The notes: generated by a model not told the origin, from the sequence alone. DNA of 64,000 nucleotides from Microcoleus sp. FACHB-672 (GCF_014695725.1 NZ_JACJOU010000019.1:1-64000); one strand, 5' to 3'. Counted from the stretch's first letter, positions 16,716 through 26,324 are shown. Numbers and translations are program-made.

Positions 16716-18897
16716 CCCGCGCCTTGAAATGTGGGGCGGAGTGGAATGCACCGTTAACCGTGTACGCGACCAGTATTTTGACCAGTTGGAGCGAAACGGC
16801 CACGCAACGCGCCTAGAAGACCTCGATTTGTTTGCAGAGCTGGGCGTGTCTGCCCTTCGTTACCCGGTGATCTGGGAACGAACAGCCCCTAATAATGTCG
16901 AGGATGCCGACTGGTCATGGGCGGATGAGCGACTCGGACGCCTGCGGGAACTGGGCATTCGCCCGATTGTGGGACTGGTTCACCACGGCAGTGGGCCTCC
17001 CCATACCAGCCTGATCGATCCGGCGTTTCCGGAGTTGCTGGGCCGGTTCGCCGGCGCAGTGGCAAAGCGCTATCCGTGGGTAGAAAGTTACACGCCGATC
17101 AATGAACCCTTGACAACGGCACGTTTCAGCGGACTGTACGGCCATTGGTATCCGCATGGCTGTGATGATGCGACGTTCCTACAGGCTTTGATCGTAGAGT
17201 GCCGCGCCACTGTGCTGTCAATGCAGGCAATCCGGCAAGTAAACCCCACGGCACAGCTGGTTCAAACTGAGGACTTATGTAAGGTTTTCAGTACGCCCCT
17301 GTTGGCGTATCAGGCGGAGCTGGAAAATCATCGCCGATGGCTGAGCTTCGATCTGCTGTGCGGTCGTGTCAACCGTGACCATCCCCTTTGGAAATATATA
17401 CTCAAGGCCGGCATCCCTGAGGCTGAACTTGATTTCTTCCTTGAGCAGCCTTGTCCGCCCGATATTTTGGGTATTAACCATTACCTGACGAGCGATCGCT
17501 TCCTGGATGAGCGCCTGGAACGCTATCCAACGAGCACGCATGGAGGCAATGGCCGGCACAGGTACGCAGATGTGGAAGCCGTGCGTGTCTGTACCGAAGG
17601 GATAGCAGGGCCGCGCCGGCTACTGACAGAGGCGTGGGAGCGCTACCATCTGCCAATGGCTGTAACCGAAGTCCATCACGGCTGCACGCGAGAGGAGCAA
17701 CTGCGCTGGTTTTATGAAGTCTGGGGGGCTGCAGAAAGTCTGCGGCAGGAGGGAGTAGACGTGCGGGCGATCACAGCTTGGTCGCTCCTCGGTTCCTACG
17801 ACTGGAATACCCTGGTGACTCGCCTCAGCGGTCACTATGAGCCAGGAGTGTTCGATCTGCGTTCCCCCCATCCCCGCCCAACCGCACTTGCCCGAATGCT
17901 GCGCGAGTTCTCTACCGGGGGCAAATATGAACACCCTCTGCTTGAGATACCGGGTTGGTGGCATAGAACCCAGCGGCTGCTCTATCCGGCAGTGAGTTGT
18001 GACGTTGAAAGCAAGCCCAATTTTGTGGAAGTTCAACTACCCAGCACAAATTCATCCACGCCGCGCCCCCTAGCGATTATTGGAGCTAGAGGAACCTTAG
18101 GAAATGCCTTTGCTCGCCTGTGCGAACTGCGAGGCATTCCCTACCACCTTTTAACTCGTCAGGAAATGGATATTGCTGATCCAGTTTCTGTAGATGGGGC
18201 GTTGAGTGAGTTGCAGCCTTGGGCAGTTGTGAATGCTGCCGGTTATGTTCGCGTGGACGATGCGGAACACGAACCTCACAAATGCCTGCGCGAGAACGCT
18301 GAAGGGCCGGCAATTTTGGCGGCTGCGGCGCAAAAGCGGGGAGTTGCCTTGCTCACTTTCTCATCGGATCTGGTATTCGATGGAGCCACAATTTCACCAT
18401 ACGTCGAGAGTGATGCGGTTGGCCCGCTCAATGTTTACGGGCGCAGCAAAGCAGAAGCTGAGGTTAGGGTTTTACAGGCGCATCCTTCGTCGCTTGTGAT
18501 CCGTACCAGTGCCTTCTTTGGGCCGTGGGACGATTATAACTTCGTGACCGTTGCCCTGCGAACGCTCTCTGCTGGGCATCCTTTCATGGCTGCAGAGGAT
18601 GCGGTGATTTCGCCGACTTACGTCCCAGACTTGGTGAATGCCAGCTTGGATCTGTTAATTGATGGCGAGTATGGGTTGTGGCATTTGGCTAATCCAGATG
18701 CGATCGCTTGGGCTGATTTCGCACGGATGGCGGCTAAACTTGGCGGTGTCAGTGCCGGCCACGTTGATGCCCGTCCAGTCCGAGAACTCGGACTTGTCGC
18801 GCCCCGCCCCACTTACAGCGCTCTCAGCAGCGAACGCGGCGTGCTGCTTCCGTCTCTGGAAAATGCCTTTTTCCGCTATTTCCACGAGCGCGGGTGA
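16696..18897 (+). CDS. Fusion of GH1-like glycosidase and RmlD-like sugar-nucleotide reductase
   Basis: 733 residues in one frame. Residues about 5-420 form a family 1 glycoside hydrolase-like (beta/alpha)8 barrel with both acids in place: E137 in YTPINEPL (acid/base) and E325 in MAVTEVHHG (nucleophile). Residues about 455-733 form a short-chain reductase of the RmlD/dTDP-4-dehydrorhamnose reductase type: GARGTLG (463-469) binds NAD(P), FSSDLVFDG, and Y581-G-R-S-K585 is the catalytic YxxxK pair. Starts at the ATG at 16696 behind AGGAGG (16682-16687), within glf. The pairing of a glycosidase with a rhamnose-type reductase in the glf operon suggests surface glycan remodelling; the substrates cannot be read from the sequence. 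A long hairpin follows. Confidence 0.85.
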   Translation: MVKPLPNPRLEMWGGVECTVNRVRDQYFDQLERNGHATRLEDLDLFAELGVSALRYPVIWERTAPNNVEDADWSWADERLGRLRELGIRPIVGLVHHGSGPPHTSLIDPAFPELLGRFAGAVAKRYPWVESYTPINEPLTTARFSGLYGHWYPHGCDDATFLQALIVECRATVLSMQAIRQVNPTAQLVQTEDLCKVFSTPLLAYQAELENHRRWLSFDLLCGRVNRDHPLWKYILKAGIPEAELDFFLEQPCPPDILGINHYLTSDRFLDERLERYPTSTHGGNGRHRYADVEAVRVCTEGIAGPRRLLTEAWERYHLPMAVTEVHHGCTREEQLRWFYEVWGAAESLRQEGVDVRAITAWSLLGSYDWNTLVTRLSGHYEPGVFDLRSPHPRPTALARMLREFSTGGKYEHPLLEIPGWWHRTQRLLYPAVSCDVESKPNFVEVQLPSTNSSTPRPLAIIGARGTLGNAFARLCELRGIPYHLLTRQEMDIADPVSVDGALSELQPWAVVNAAGYVRVDDAEHEPHKCLRENAEGPAILAAAAQKRGVALLTFSSDLVFDGATISPYVESDAVGPLNVYGRSKAEAEVRVLQAHPSSLVIRTSAFFGPWDDYNFVTVALRTLSAGHPFMAAEDAVISPTYVPDLVNASLDLLIDGEYGLWHLANPDAIAWADFARMAAKLGGVSAGHVDARPVRELGLVAPRPTYSALSSERGVLLPSLENAFFRYFHERG

Positions 18898-18970
18898 TAC
18901 AAAAATGCAACTCAGCTCAAGAGAATTTCCTAAAACCCATTTTGTAGCGTTCTCTTAGAATAAAGTTCAA

Positions 18971-19027
18971 AAGATGAAAGTTCAATCAAGTATTTTTATG
19001 ATTTATAAAAATACTTGGTTAACTCAT
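18971..19027 (+). terminator. Terminator-like long hairpin after the glf operon
   Basis: The 13-base arms at 18987-18999 and 19005-19017 pair perfectly over GATTT; outer AAGATGA/TCATCTT arms extend the structure. It lies 90 bases past the fusion gene and is followed by a T-rich stretch. Confidence 0.65.
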
Positions 19028-19680
19028 CTTTGACTTTTTTATTTATATTGAGAAATCAGGCCGGCACTCTGTTTAGTGTGTCTGCTCCTTCGCTCTAACC
19101 TAATGGTAGAGCAGAGTTCCATTTAGCTAGTCAGATTACTAAAGGTTACAAAAACACTTTTTATCACAATTTTAAAGCTGATTGCTAGTGATTCACATAG
19201 CAGCAGTTTTCTTGTGAAATTTGACCTCTAAAATCAGCCATATTTGATTTTTCTAAAATTGTTCGCTTTTTCTATGGGCGCGTCTTCCATTCACTTTTTT
19301 TAATGACTTACCCCCAAAAAACTTATCTCTTTTTAAGAGCAAGCTTTTTAGCCAATACCCCTATCAAATCGTACAAACCTTTAATGAAACAATGTATTCA
19401 AAATAACAAATAATTGTAGTATCACATCTTCTTCCTCAAGATAGAGGAGTAACTTTAACAGATCGCTTAAATTATTGGAATGGCAAACCAAATGTATTTT
19501 CAGCAAAATCAAGCTTAACCGTACGAGACTTGGCTGTAACCAAACAGAACAGAAGAAACTTAGTTGGTTAGCCTTGCAAGGATAAAACTTAAAAAAGAAG
19601 TTTTGACTGTTGGTAATTCTGAGGTTTGCCGACAGCTATGGAGCTTCACAATTTCACTTTAGCCATTCAAAGGAGTCTGT
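19028..19680. other. Intergenic, nothing recognised
   Basis: AT-rich, no coding frame. Holds the promoter region of the STAS gene. Confidence 0.35.
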
Positions 19681-20058
19681 ATGAGTCTGGTTATAAAAGC
19701 GATCCAATATCCCGAAAAATTGGACAAGAAACGGATCGCCCAGTTTCATCGAGAAATTGAAGCCGTGGTTGCTGCTGGAGGGAATATTATTTTGATCGAC
19801 TTCAAAAATGTTTCATTTATTAGCAGTCCAGGTTTAATTCCTCTAGTTTCAGCGTTTAGAAAAGTTAAAGTCGCTGGATGCAAATTCTTTGTTTGCTCCA
19901 TGAACGCCCAAGTCAGAATGTTATTTGAGTTAACGGGTTTGAATCAAGTTTTTGAGACTTTTACTACTAATCGAGATGATTTTTCCAAGCCGGCTTTCTC
20001 AAAAAATATCTCATTCAAATCTTCTACGCTCAAAGTGAGTCAGTTAGTCGAAAAATAA
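19681..20058 (+). CDS. STAS-domain protein (anti-sigma factor antagonist type)
   Basis: 125 residues; start has AAAGGAGT seven bases upstream. A single STAS domain: NIILIDFKNVSFISSPGLIP is the strand-turn that carries the regulatory phospho-site in SpoIIAA-like proteins (usually D-S-S/T-G; here S-S-P-G), followed by LVSAFRKVKVAGCKFFVCSM and VRMLFELTGLNQVFETF. Such proteins bind a partner anti-sigma kinase or other regulator and are switched by serine phosphorylation. No kinase, phosphatase or sigma factor lies beside it. It has its own terminator (20121-20156). A short Ser/Lys-rich tail follows the domain. Confidence 0.85.
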   Translation: MSLVIKAIQYPEKLDKKRIAQFHREIEAVVAAGGNIILIDFKNVSFISSPGLIPLVSAFRKVKVAGCKFFVCSMNAQVRMLFELTGLNQVFETFTTNRDDFSKPAFSKNISFKSSTLKVSQLVEK

Positions 20059-20120
20059 TCATAGAACCCATTTTGTGAGTTGCTGTCTTTGTACCAATTA
20101 AGATAAAGCTTTTAAAAATG

Positions 20121-20156
20121 AACCTAGAACTGCTCAGGCAAGCTAGGTTTTTATTT
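20121..20156 (+). terminator. Rho-independent terminator of the STAS gene
   Basis: AACCTAG (20121-20127) pairs with CTAGGTT (20143-20149), followed by TTTATTTG. Confidence 0.75.
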
Positions 20157-20472
20157 GTTAATTGAAACATTTACAGGTTGTCCGGCTATTTCGGGAAGCA
20201 CCCCACCCATTAAACTGCGGCAAGCCAAGATTCTCTAAAACAATAATCAACGGGGCGGGTTTTCGCATTTATGCTCACAAAGGTTTTTTTGGGGGATATC
20301 CATTGCCGGCAGCGTCTCTTCCTTTAGGTGGATTTTTGTCAGCAAGACTACTCATGAAAATCTAAAATATGAGATTCTAGAAGCAGAACAAGCGTTGAAA
20401 AATTTATGTAGCTCAACTGACATTCATCAGCAGCCATCTGTCTAAAAAAAAGAACATTACCGAGTATTAAAA
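20157..20472. other. Intergenic before galE
   Basis: A 67-codon frame at 20162-20365 is open but has no ribosome-binding site, no family resemblance and atypical composition, so I do not call it. The galE promoter should be here. Confidence 0.35.
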
Positions 20473-21474
20473 ATGCCAGAAAGCAAATCAACTATTTTAG
20501 TCACCGGCGGTGCCGGCTACATTGGCAGCCATGCGGTACTCGCCCTGCAGCAAGCCGGTTACGATCCGATCGTTCTTGACAATCTGGTGTACGGGCATCG
20601 AGAAATTGTTGAAGAGGTATTAAAGGTTAAGTTGATTGTCGGCGATACCAATGATCGTGCTTTACTGGATGACCTTTTTGCGACTCACTCCATTGACGCT
20701 GTCATGCATTTCGCCGCCTATATTGCCGTCGGTGAATCCGTTACAGATCCAGGCAAATATTACCGCAATAATGTCAATGGAACGCTGACGCTTTTAGAAG
20801 CAATGGTGGCGGCAAATATCAAGCAATTTGTCTTCTCCTCCACTTGTGCGGTTTACGGAATGCCAAAAACTGTTCCGATGGCTGAAGATCACCCTCAAGA
20901 TCCGATCAGTCCTTACGCAACCAGCAAGCAAATGGTGGAGCGTATCTTAGCAGATTTCGATATAGCTTATGGCTTAAAATCAGTTGCTTTCCGTTATTTT
21001 AACGCTGCCGGTGCTGAGGCAAGCGGCTTGCTGGGAGAAGACCACAACCCGGAAACTCATTTAATTCCTTTAGTATTACTAACTGCCTTGGGTAAACGAG
21101 AATCTGTCTCCATTTTTGGCACCGACTATCCAACTTCAGACGGCACTTGCATTCGAGATTATATTCATGTGAGTGATTTAGCTCAAGCTCATGTTTTAGG
21201 CTTGGAATATTTGCAAAAAGGGGGAGATAGTAACGTATTTAACTTAGGGAATGGCAGCGGGTTTACCGTGAGAGATGTGATAGAATCGGCACGTCTGATA
21301 ACCGGCAAAGAAATTAAAATCATAGAAAGCGAACGCAGAGCCGGCGATCCTCCTGCCTTGGTGGGAAGTAGCGACAAAGCCCGAAAAACTTTAGGTTGGA
21401 ATCCCCAATATCCTGACATCAAAGAAATTCTCACTCACGCATGGCAATGGCACCAAAAGCGACATATTAACTAG
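20473..21474 (+). CDS. galE: UDP-glucose 4-epimerase
   Basis: 333 residues, usual length. Interconverts UDP-galactose and UDP-glucose using tightly bound NAD. Seen: ILVTGGAGYIGSHAV (NAD-binding GxxGxxG), DNLVYGHRE, MHFAAYIAVGESV, FSSTCAVYG, Y-A-T-S-K catalytic pair in SPYATSKQMVE, and YFNAAGAEASGLLGEDHNPE, DGTCIRDYIHVSDLA, all diagnostic for GalE rather than other extended SDRs. It heads the galactose cluster and sits 23 bases before a cupin gene. It supplies UDP-galactose both for catabolism and, with glf in the operon before it, for galactofuranose. Confidence 0.95.
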   Translation: MPESKSTILVTGGAGYIGSHAVLALQQAGYDPIVLDNLVYGHREIVEEVLKVKLIVGDTNDRALLDDLFATHSIDAVMHFAAYIAVGESVTDPGKYYRNNVNGTLTLLEAMVAANIKQFVFSSTCAVYGMPKTVPMAEDHPQDPISPYATSKQMVERILADFDIAYGLKSVAFRYFNAAGAEASGLLGEDHNPETHLIPLVLLTALGKRESVSIFGTDYPTSDGTCIRDYIHVSDLAQAHVLGLEYLQKGGDSNVFNLGNGSGFTVRDVIESARLITGKEIKIIESERRAGDPPALVGSSDKARKTLGWNPQYPDIKEILTHAWQWHQKRHIN

Positions 21475-21497
21475 GGGACAATACTGGGAATTTGGCA

Positions 21498-21887
21498 ATG
21501 CAACCTCAAGTTATTTTTGGAAATGCCGGCACGGAAGGTGCCCCTCGCCGGGGTTGGTTTATGGGGCACTTTCTAGACCTTCCTGATGATCCTCGTTCCA
21601 CTTCCGAACTTGAAGTGAAATGGGCTGTTCATGAAGCGGGAGAAGGGAGAAATCAGTGGGCGACAAATGCTGAAGCAACCACCCTTTCTATCCTAATTCA
21701 AGGGCGATTTTCTATTCAATTTCCCGAACAAGAATTTATGCTTTCTCGTGAGGGCGATTATGTTCTGTGGTCTCCTGGAGTGCCTCATACTTGGTTAGCC
21801 GAAGAAACTTCGACCATTCTTACCATTAGATGGCCATCAAAGTCAGGGGATAGTGTGGCAACAAGTCGCGCCGGCACAGACCAGTGA
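21498..21887 (+). CDS. Small cupin-fold protein
   Basis: 129 residues from the ATG at 21498 (an in-frame TTG lies two codons earlier). A single cupin beta-barrel: KWAVHEAGEGRNQW...TTLSILIQGRFSIQF corresponds to cupin motif 1 and EGDYVLWSPGVPHTWLAEE to motif 2. Only part of the usual metal-binding histidine set is visible (H in VHEAG and H in VPHTW). Such proteins bind small ligands or signal peptides of sugars and often act as isomerases or regulators. It is tightly coupled to galE, so a role in sugar metabolism or sensing is likely but unproven. Confidence 0.75.
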   Translation: MQPQVIFGNAGTEGAPRRGWFMGHFLDLPDDPRSTSELEVKWAVHEAGEGRNQWATNAEATTLSILIQGRFSIQFPEQEFMLSREGDYVLWSPGVPHTWLAEETSTILTIRWPSKSGDSVATSRAGTDQ

Positions 21888-22088
21888 ATAATGATGAGCT
21901 TGGAAATAAAACGGTGGAGCAAAATTATGTATGAGCTTGCTTAATTTTTTCGAGCTATTAAGTTTTACAACAAATTGGCCGGAACCCTAGGCACAAACAT
22001 GGAATAAAAATCTATTGTCAAGTTAGAGACCGTTATACAAAAACCCGACACGGGAACTCTGACCTAAAGTAGCTAGGATTGATTATCC

Positions 22089-24008
22089 ATGAGTTCGTTT
22101 GGTAAATGGCTTGAGAATTGTTACATACAACAGCAGCCTGGTGAAGGCAGTAGCCAGAGTAATTTTGAATTAAGCAAAATGGCCTATCCACGCCCACAGT
22201 TACAACGCCCCAATTGGATGTCTCTTAACGGCCCGTGGAAGTTTACTTATGACGACGATGGGCGATTTGTTCAACCTAGTGATATTTCCGAGTGGACGCA
22301 CACCATTGAGGTGCCGTTTGCGCCGGAAACGACCCGCAGTGGCATCGGCGACACCGGCTTCCACCCAAATTGCTGGTACGAACGCGAATTTGACGTGCCG
22401 GCAGGCGGAGGAAGAGTGCTGCTGCAATTTGCCGCAGTAGATTATCGTGCCCGTGTCTGGGTCAACGGTCAATTCATCACAGAACATGAAGGCGGCAACA
22501 CCCCGTTCACCGCCGACATGACCCACGTTCTGAATGAAAATGGGCCGCAGCGGGTAACAGTCTGGGCGCAAGACGACCCCCAAGACTTAGCCAAACCCCG
22601 TGGCAAGCAAGATTGGCAGCTGGAACCCCACAGTATTTGGTATCCGCGTACAACCGGCATCTGGCAAACCGTCTGGGTTGAACGCGTTCCCCCCACGTAT
22701 ATCAGAAACATTCGCTGGACACCGGACTTCGAGCGCTGGGAAATCGGCTTTGAAGCCTTTGTTTCCGGCGAACCGTGCAATGACATCCAACTGAAGGTGA
22801 AACTCTCCCTTGGGTGCCAGATGCTCGTTAATGATACCTACGAAGTCATTAACCGGGAAGTTCACCGCCGCATCGCCCTTTCCGACCCAGGCATCGACGA
22901 CTACCGCAACGAATTGCTTTGGAGTCCGGAAAAGCCTAGCCTGATCGACGCCGAGATTGAGCTTTGGTGTGATGGCCAACTCATGAATGTCGTTAGATCC
23001 TATACGGCAATGCGGTGTGTCGCGATCCAGCGTGACCGCTTCATGCTCAACGGGCGTCCCTACTATTTGCGGCTGGTTCTCGACCAAGGCTACTGGCCCG
23101 AAAGCTTCATGACCGCGCCCTCAGATGAGGCGTTGCGGCGGGATGTCGAGTTAGTCAAAGCGATGGGATTTAACGGGGTGCGGAAACACCAGAAAATTGA
23201 AGACCCCCGCTTTTTATACTGGGCAGACGTGCTCGGTTTGCTCGTTTGGGAAGAAATGCCCAGCGCCTACCGCTTCACCCCGAAAGCCGTGGAACGCATT
23301 ACGAAGGAATGGGCGGAGGTCATTGAGCGGGATGTCAGCCACCCCTGTATCGTGGTGTGGGTGCCGTTCAATGAATCTTGGGGCGTTCCGAACTTAACAG
23401 AAAGTGCAGCGCACCGGAACTATGTGCAAGCGCTGTATCACTTGACCAAAACCCTCGATCCGACGCGCCCGGTAATCGGCAACGATGGCTGGGAAAGTAC
23501 GGATACAGACATTATTGCGATTCACGATTACGACAACAAACCCCAGCGTTTAGAAAAGCGCTACGGGCCGCAGGTTGACCTGACGAAACTGTTCGACCGG
23601 CAGCGTCCCGGCGGGCGCATCCTCACCCTCGACGGCCACCCCCACCAGGGACAGCCGGTGATGCTCACCGAGTTCGGCGGTATTGCCTATGCCGGTCGCG
23701 AAGCACCCGAAACCGACAAAGTCTGGGGATATGTACGGGCAGAGGAAATTTCAGAACTGCAATTGCGCTACACAGCGCTGTTGGAAGTGGTGAACAGAAT
23801 AGAGATGTTCAGCGGATTCTGTTACACGCAGTTAACGGATACGTTTCAGGAAGCCAATGGCTTACTGTATGGCGACCGCACACCCAAATTTCCCATTGAA
23901 GCAATCGCAACGGCAACCTTAGGAGGAGAGGAAGAGGACGATGTATTCTGTGGAACGATTAAAGCCGGATGGCCGCAAGCTGACCCTATACAGTCGATTC
24001 CCCATTGA
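22089..24008 (+). CDS. Glycoside hydrolase family 2 protein (beta-galactosidase/beta-glucuronidase type)
   Basis: 639 residues. Domain order is that of GH2: a jelly-roll sugar-binding domain (RPNWMSLNGPWKFTYDDDG through RVWVNGQFITEHEGGNTPFT), an immunoglobulin-like domain (about 215-310), then the catalytic (beta/alpha)8 barrel from about 320. The acid/base is the E in VVWVPFNESWGVP and the nucleophile the E in PVMLTEFGGIAYAG. No signal peptide, so probably cytoplasmic. Its last 68 bases overlap galT, which ties it to galactose release: it could feed galactose to the kinase and transferase of this cluster. Galactoside rather than glucuronide specificity is inferred from context only. Confidence 0.88.
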   Translation: MSSFGKWLENCYIQQQPGEGSSQSNFELSKMAYPRPQLQRPNWMSLNGPWKFTYDDDGRFVQPSDISEWTHTIEVPFAPETTRSGIGDTGFHPNCWYEREFDVPAGGGRVLLQFAAVDYRARVWVNGQFITEHEGGNTPFTADMTHVLNENGPQRVTVWAQDDPQDLAKPRGKQDWQLEPHSIWYPRTTGIWQTVWVERVPPTYIRNIRWTPDFERWEIGFEAFVSGEPCNDIQLKVKLSLGCQMLVNDTYEVINREVHRRIALSDPGIDDYRNELLWSPEKPSLIDAEIELWCDGQLMNVVRSYTAMRCVAIQRDRFMLNGRPYYLRLVLDQGYWPESFMTAPSDEALRRDVELVKAMGFNGVRKHQKIEDPRFLYWADVLGLLVWEEMPSAYRFTPKAVERITKEWAEVIERDVSHPCIVVWVPFNESWGVPNLTESAAHRNYVQALYHLTKTLDPTRPVIGNDGWESTDTDIIAIHDYDNKPQRLEKRYGPQVDLTKLFDRQRPGGRILTLDGHPHQGQPVMLTEFGGIAYAGREAPETDKVWGYVRAEEISELQLRYTALLEVVNRIEMFSGFCYTQLTDTFQEANGLLYGDRTPKFPIEAIATATLGGEEEDDVFCGTIKAGWPQADPIQSIPH

Positions 24009-25041
24009 CCCCGCCATAAAAGCCACCAGCCCCAGCGATGAGCCGGTGCAGGCGAACCCTCACCTGCGCTGGCATCCCTTGCGGGGAGAATGGATAGCCT
24101 ATGCCAGCCACCGGCAAGGGCGCACGTTTATGCCGCCGCCGGAATACAATCCTTTGGCACCCAGCATCAATCCTGAGTTTCCCACGGAACTACCTCAGGG
24201 GAAATATGATGTGGCGGTGTTCGACAACCGCTTTCCCTCTTTGGCGCTGGCGGCGCAAAATCCGCCGGCAAGTATTGTGGAGACGCTGCCGGCAAATGGG
24301 GCGTGTGAGGTGGTGGTGTTTACGCAAGATCCGGAAGCCACTTTCGGTTCCCTGCCGCTAGATCACCTGGAACTGCTGTTGCAAGTCTGGGCAGATCGGA
24401 CACGGGCAATTGGAGAAAATCCTCACATTCAGTATGTGCTGCCCTTCGAGAACCGGGGCGTGGAAATGGGGGTGACGTTGCTGCATCCCCACGGGCAAAT
24501 CTACGCCTATCCCTTGGTACCGCCGGTGCCGGCAAGGATGCTGGAATGTCAGCAAGCCTATTACCGGCAACACCAACGAGGTGTGCTGGAAGATTTGATT
24601 CAAAAGGAAATTGCGGACAAACAGCGGATTATCTATCTGGATGAACACGCCATCGCTTTCGTGCCGGCGTGTGCGCGTTATCCCTATGAAGTGTGGGTTG
24701 CCCCGATCAAGCCGGTTGCGACGTTTGGGGATCTGACGCCACAACAGCGTCAAGCACTCGCCAGAGCTTTAAAGACCGTCACCCTCAAATATGATGGGAT
24801 GTGGCACCGGCCTTTCCCTTACTTGATGGCGTGGTTTCAAGCGCCGACAGATGGGCAGCCGCATCCCGAAGCACATCTGCACGCAGAGTTCTATCCGCCC
24901 TACCGCACAAGTGAACGCCTCAAGTATCTGGCGGGAACTGAACTGGCAGCAGGGCTGTTTGCGAACGATGCTTTGCCAGAGGAAAAAGCCAAAGATTTAC
25001 AGGCAGTTGTCGTGAATATCGAAACGCCAGTGGCTTTATGA
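23941..25041 (+). CDS. galT: Galactose-1-phosphate uridylyltransferase
   Basis: 366 residues. Exchanges UMP between UDP-glucose and galactose-1-phosphate. Seen: LRWHPLRGEWIAYASHRQGR near the start, VFDNRFPSL, CEVVVFTQDPEATFGSLPL, the active-site HPHGQIYAYP with the nucleophilic histidine, and the late HLHAEFYPPYRTSERLKYLAGTE block (shown here in two parts: HLHAEFYPPYR, SERLKYLAGTE). The start at 23941 has GGAGGAG 12-18 bases ahead and GAGGA nearer, within the coding end of the GH2 gene; the 68-base overlap implies translational coupling. A C-rich hairpin follows. Confidence 0.93.
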   Translation: MYSVERLKPDGRKLTLYSRFPIDPAIKATSPSDEPVQANPHLRWHPLRGEWIAYASHRQGRTFMPPPEYNPLAPSINPEFPTELPQGKYDVAVFDNRFPSLALAAQNPPASIVETLPANGACEVVVFTQDPEATFGSLPLDHLELLLQVWADRTRAIGENPHIQYVLPFENRGVEMGVTLLHPHGQIYAYPLVPPVPARMLECQQAYYRQHQRGVLEDLIQKEIADKQRIIYLDEHAIAFVPACARYPYEVWVAPIKPVATFGDLTPQQRQALARALKTVTLKYDGMWHRPFPYLMAWFQAPTDGQPHPEAHLHAEFYPPYRTSERLKYLAGTELAAGLFANDALPEEKAKDLQAVVVNIETPVAL

Positions 25042-25068
25042 TCCGCCTTTAAGAATTGGGAAAAGATC

Positions 25069-25091
25069 CCCCCACGCCACCCTAGTGGGGG
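25069..25091 (+). terminator. Possible terminator or attenuator between galT and the M24-like gene
   Basis: CCCCCAC (25069-25075) pairs with GTGGGGG (25085-25091). The tail CTTTC is short in T, so termination may be partial. Confidence 0.4.
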
Positions 25092-25157
25092 CTTTCAATT
25101 CCCCTTAATCAGGTGGCTAGAAAAATTGAAAATGCAGCCGTACAATCGAGAAAGCCT

Positions 25158-26258
25158 ATGAATCGATTCACTGAAGAAGTCTCCACGAAGCTAGCGTTAA
25201 TCCGCAACGCCCTAAGTGAAACCGAGGCGCAAGGTGTGCGACTGCGCGGCACAGATTGGTTTGCTTGGGCAACTGCCGGCGCATCTAACACGGTATTGCT
25301 CACTGCAGAAACCGGCGTGGCGGAAGTGTTGGTGACTGCCGGTGATGCCTGGGTTCTAACCGATGAAATTGAAGCGCAGCGCTTTAAGGATGAAGAACTG
25401 CCCAATAATTTCAAGGTGCACGTTAATCCTTGGGCGGATGCGGCTGCCCGTGAGTCTTTCGTGCGCGAAGTCACCCATGACGGGAAAGTTTTAAGCGACC
25501 GGCCTATTCCTCATGTCGAGAAGCGATTACCTGCGTCTTTACAACTGCAAAAACAAGTGCTTTTGTCAAGTGAATTGGAGCGGTATCGCGAAGTGGGGCG
25601 TAAGGCAAGCGAAGCCATGACAGAAGTGCTGTTAGCCGCTAAGCCGACTTGGACAGAATACCAACTAGCTGGTGCCGGTGCTGAGGCGTTGTGGGCGAGA
25701 GGGCTGCATCCAGCGTTGACTTTGGTTGCCGGTGACAGGCGGTTGCCGCTTTACCGGCACGCAACAGCCACAGGCGAATCCCTAGGCCGGCAAGCGATGC
25801 TGGTGTTTTGCGCCAGGGGATACGGAGTTTTTGCCAATCTCACCCGATTTGTTTCATTTGGAAAACTTCCAGATAAAGACGCCCAATTGCACCAGCACGT
25901 TCGCGAAATTGAATCCCTAGCCTTGGCTGTTTGTCAACCAGAAACGCCCCTCAATCAGGTTTACAAAACTCTGGAACAAGCTTATAACGCGCACGGTTAT
26001 CCCCAAGCAATTTATCAACATCACCAGGGAGGAACGACTGGATATTTGTCACGAGAAATTGTGGCAAATCCTAATACGGACGATCTGTTAAAAGCAAATA
26101 TGGCGATGGCTTGGAATCCCAGTTTGCCTGGGGCAAAAATTGAAGATACTTTTGTGATTCTTGAAGGTGGGAAGTTAGAAAATTTAACGTTCGATCCCAA
26201 TTGGCCAAGTGTTGAAGTTGAAGGAAGGCAGCGCCCGGTGCCGGTGGAGGTTACATAA
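25158..26258 (+). CDS. M24-peptidase-fold protein lacking most metal ligands
   Basis: 366 residues from the ATG at 25158; an in-frame GTG at 25113 would add 15. An N-terminal creatinase-like domain (about 1-130) precedes a pita-bread M24 domain. In active Xaa-Pro or methionine aminopeptidases five ligands (D, D, H, E, E) bind two metals. Here the first Asp position reads C218 (MLVFCARGYG), the second N227 (VFANLTRFVSFG), a His remains (IYQHHQGGTTG), the first Glu is N320 (AMAWNPSLPG) and only the second Glu is kept (E329 in KIEDTFVI). It should therefore be inactive as a metallopeptidase and may bind a ligand or partner. Position between galT and galK suggests a link to sugar use. Confidence 0.8.
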   Translation: MNRFTEEVSTKLALIRNALSETEAQGVRLRGTDWFAWATAGASNTVLLTAETGVAEVLVTAGDAWVLTDEIEAQRFKDEELPNNFKVHVNPWADAAARESFVREVTHDGKVLSDRPIPHVEKRLPASLQLQKQVLLSSELERYREVGRKASEAMTEVLLAAKPTWTEYQLAGAGAEALWARGLHPALTLVAGDRRLPLYRHATATGESLGRQAMLVFCARGYGVFANLTRFVSFGKLPDKDAQLHQHVREIESLALAVCQPETPLNQVYKTLEQAYNAHGYPQAIYQHHQGGTTGYLSREIVANPNTDDLLKANMAMAWNPSLPGAKIEDTFVILEGGKLENLTFDPNWPSVEVEGRQRPVPVEVT

Positions 26259-26280
26259 TTCCGATTATGTTGCATTCGAG

Positions 26281-26324
26281 TTTTTTAATAGCACTATCCG
26301 GTTGTGGATGGTGCTATTAAAAAA
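26281..26324 (+). terminator. Bidirectional terminator after the M24-like gene
   Basis: TTTTTTAATAGCAC...ATCC (26281-26299) pairs over a six-base loop with GGAT...GTGCTATTAAAAAA (26306-26324): a 19-bp stem with one mismatch and A/T runs on both flanks. Confidence 0.75.

Noticed and set aside
20162-20365. 67-codon frame upstream of galE
   Set aside because: No ribosome-binding site, no resemblance, position between a terminator and galE.
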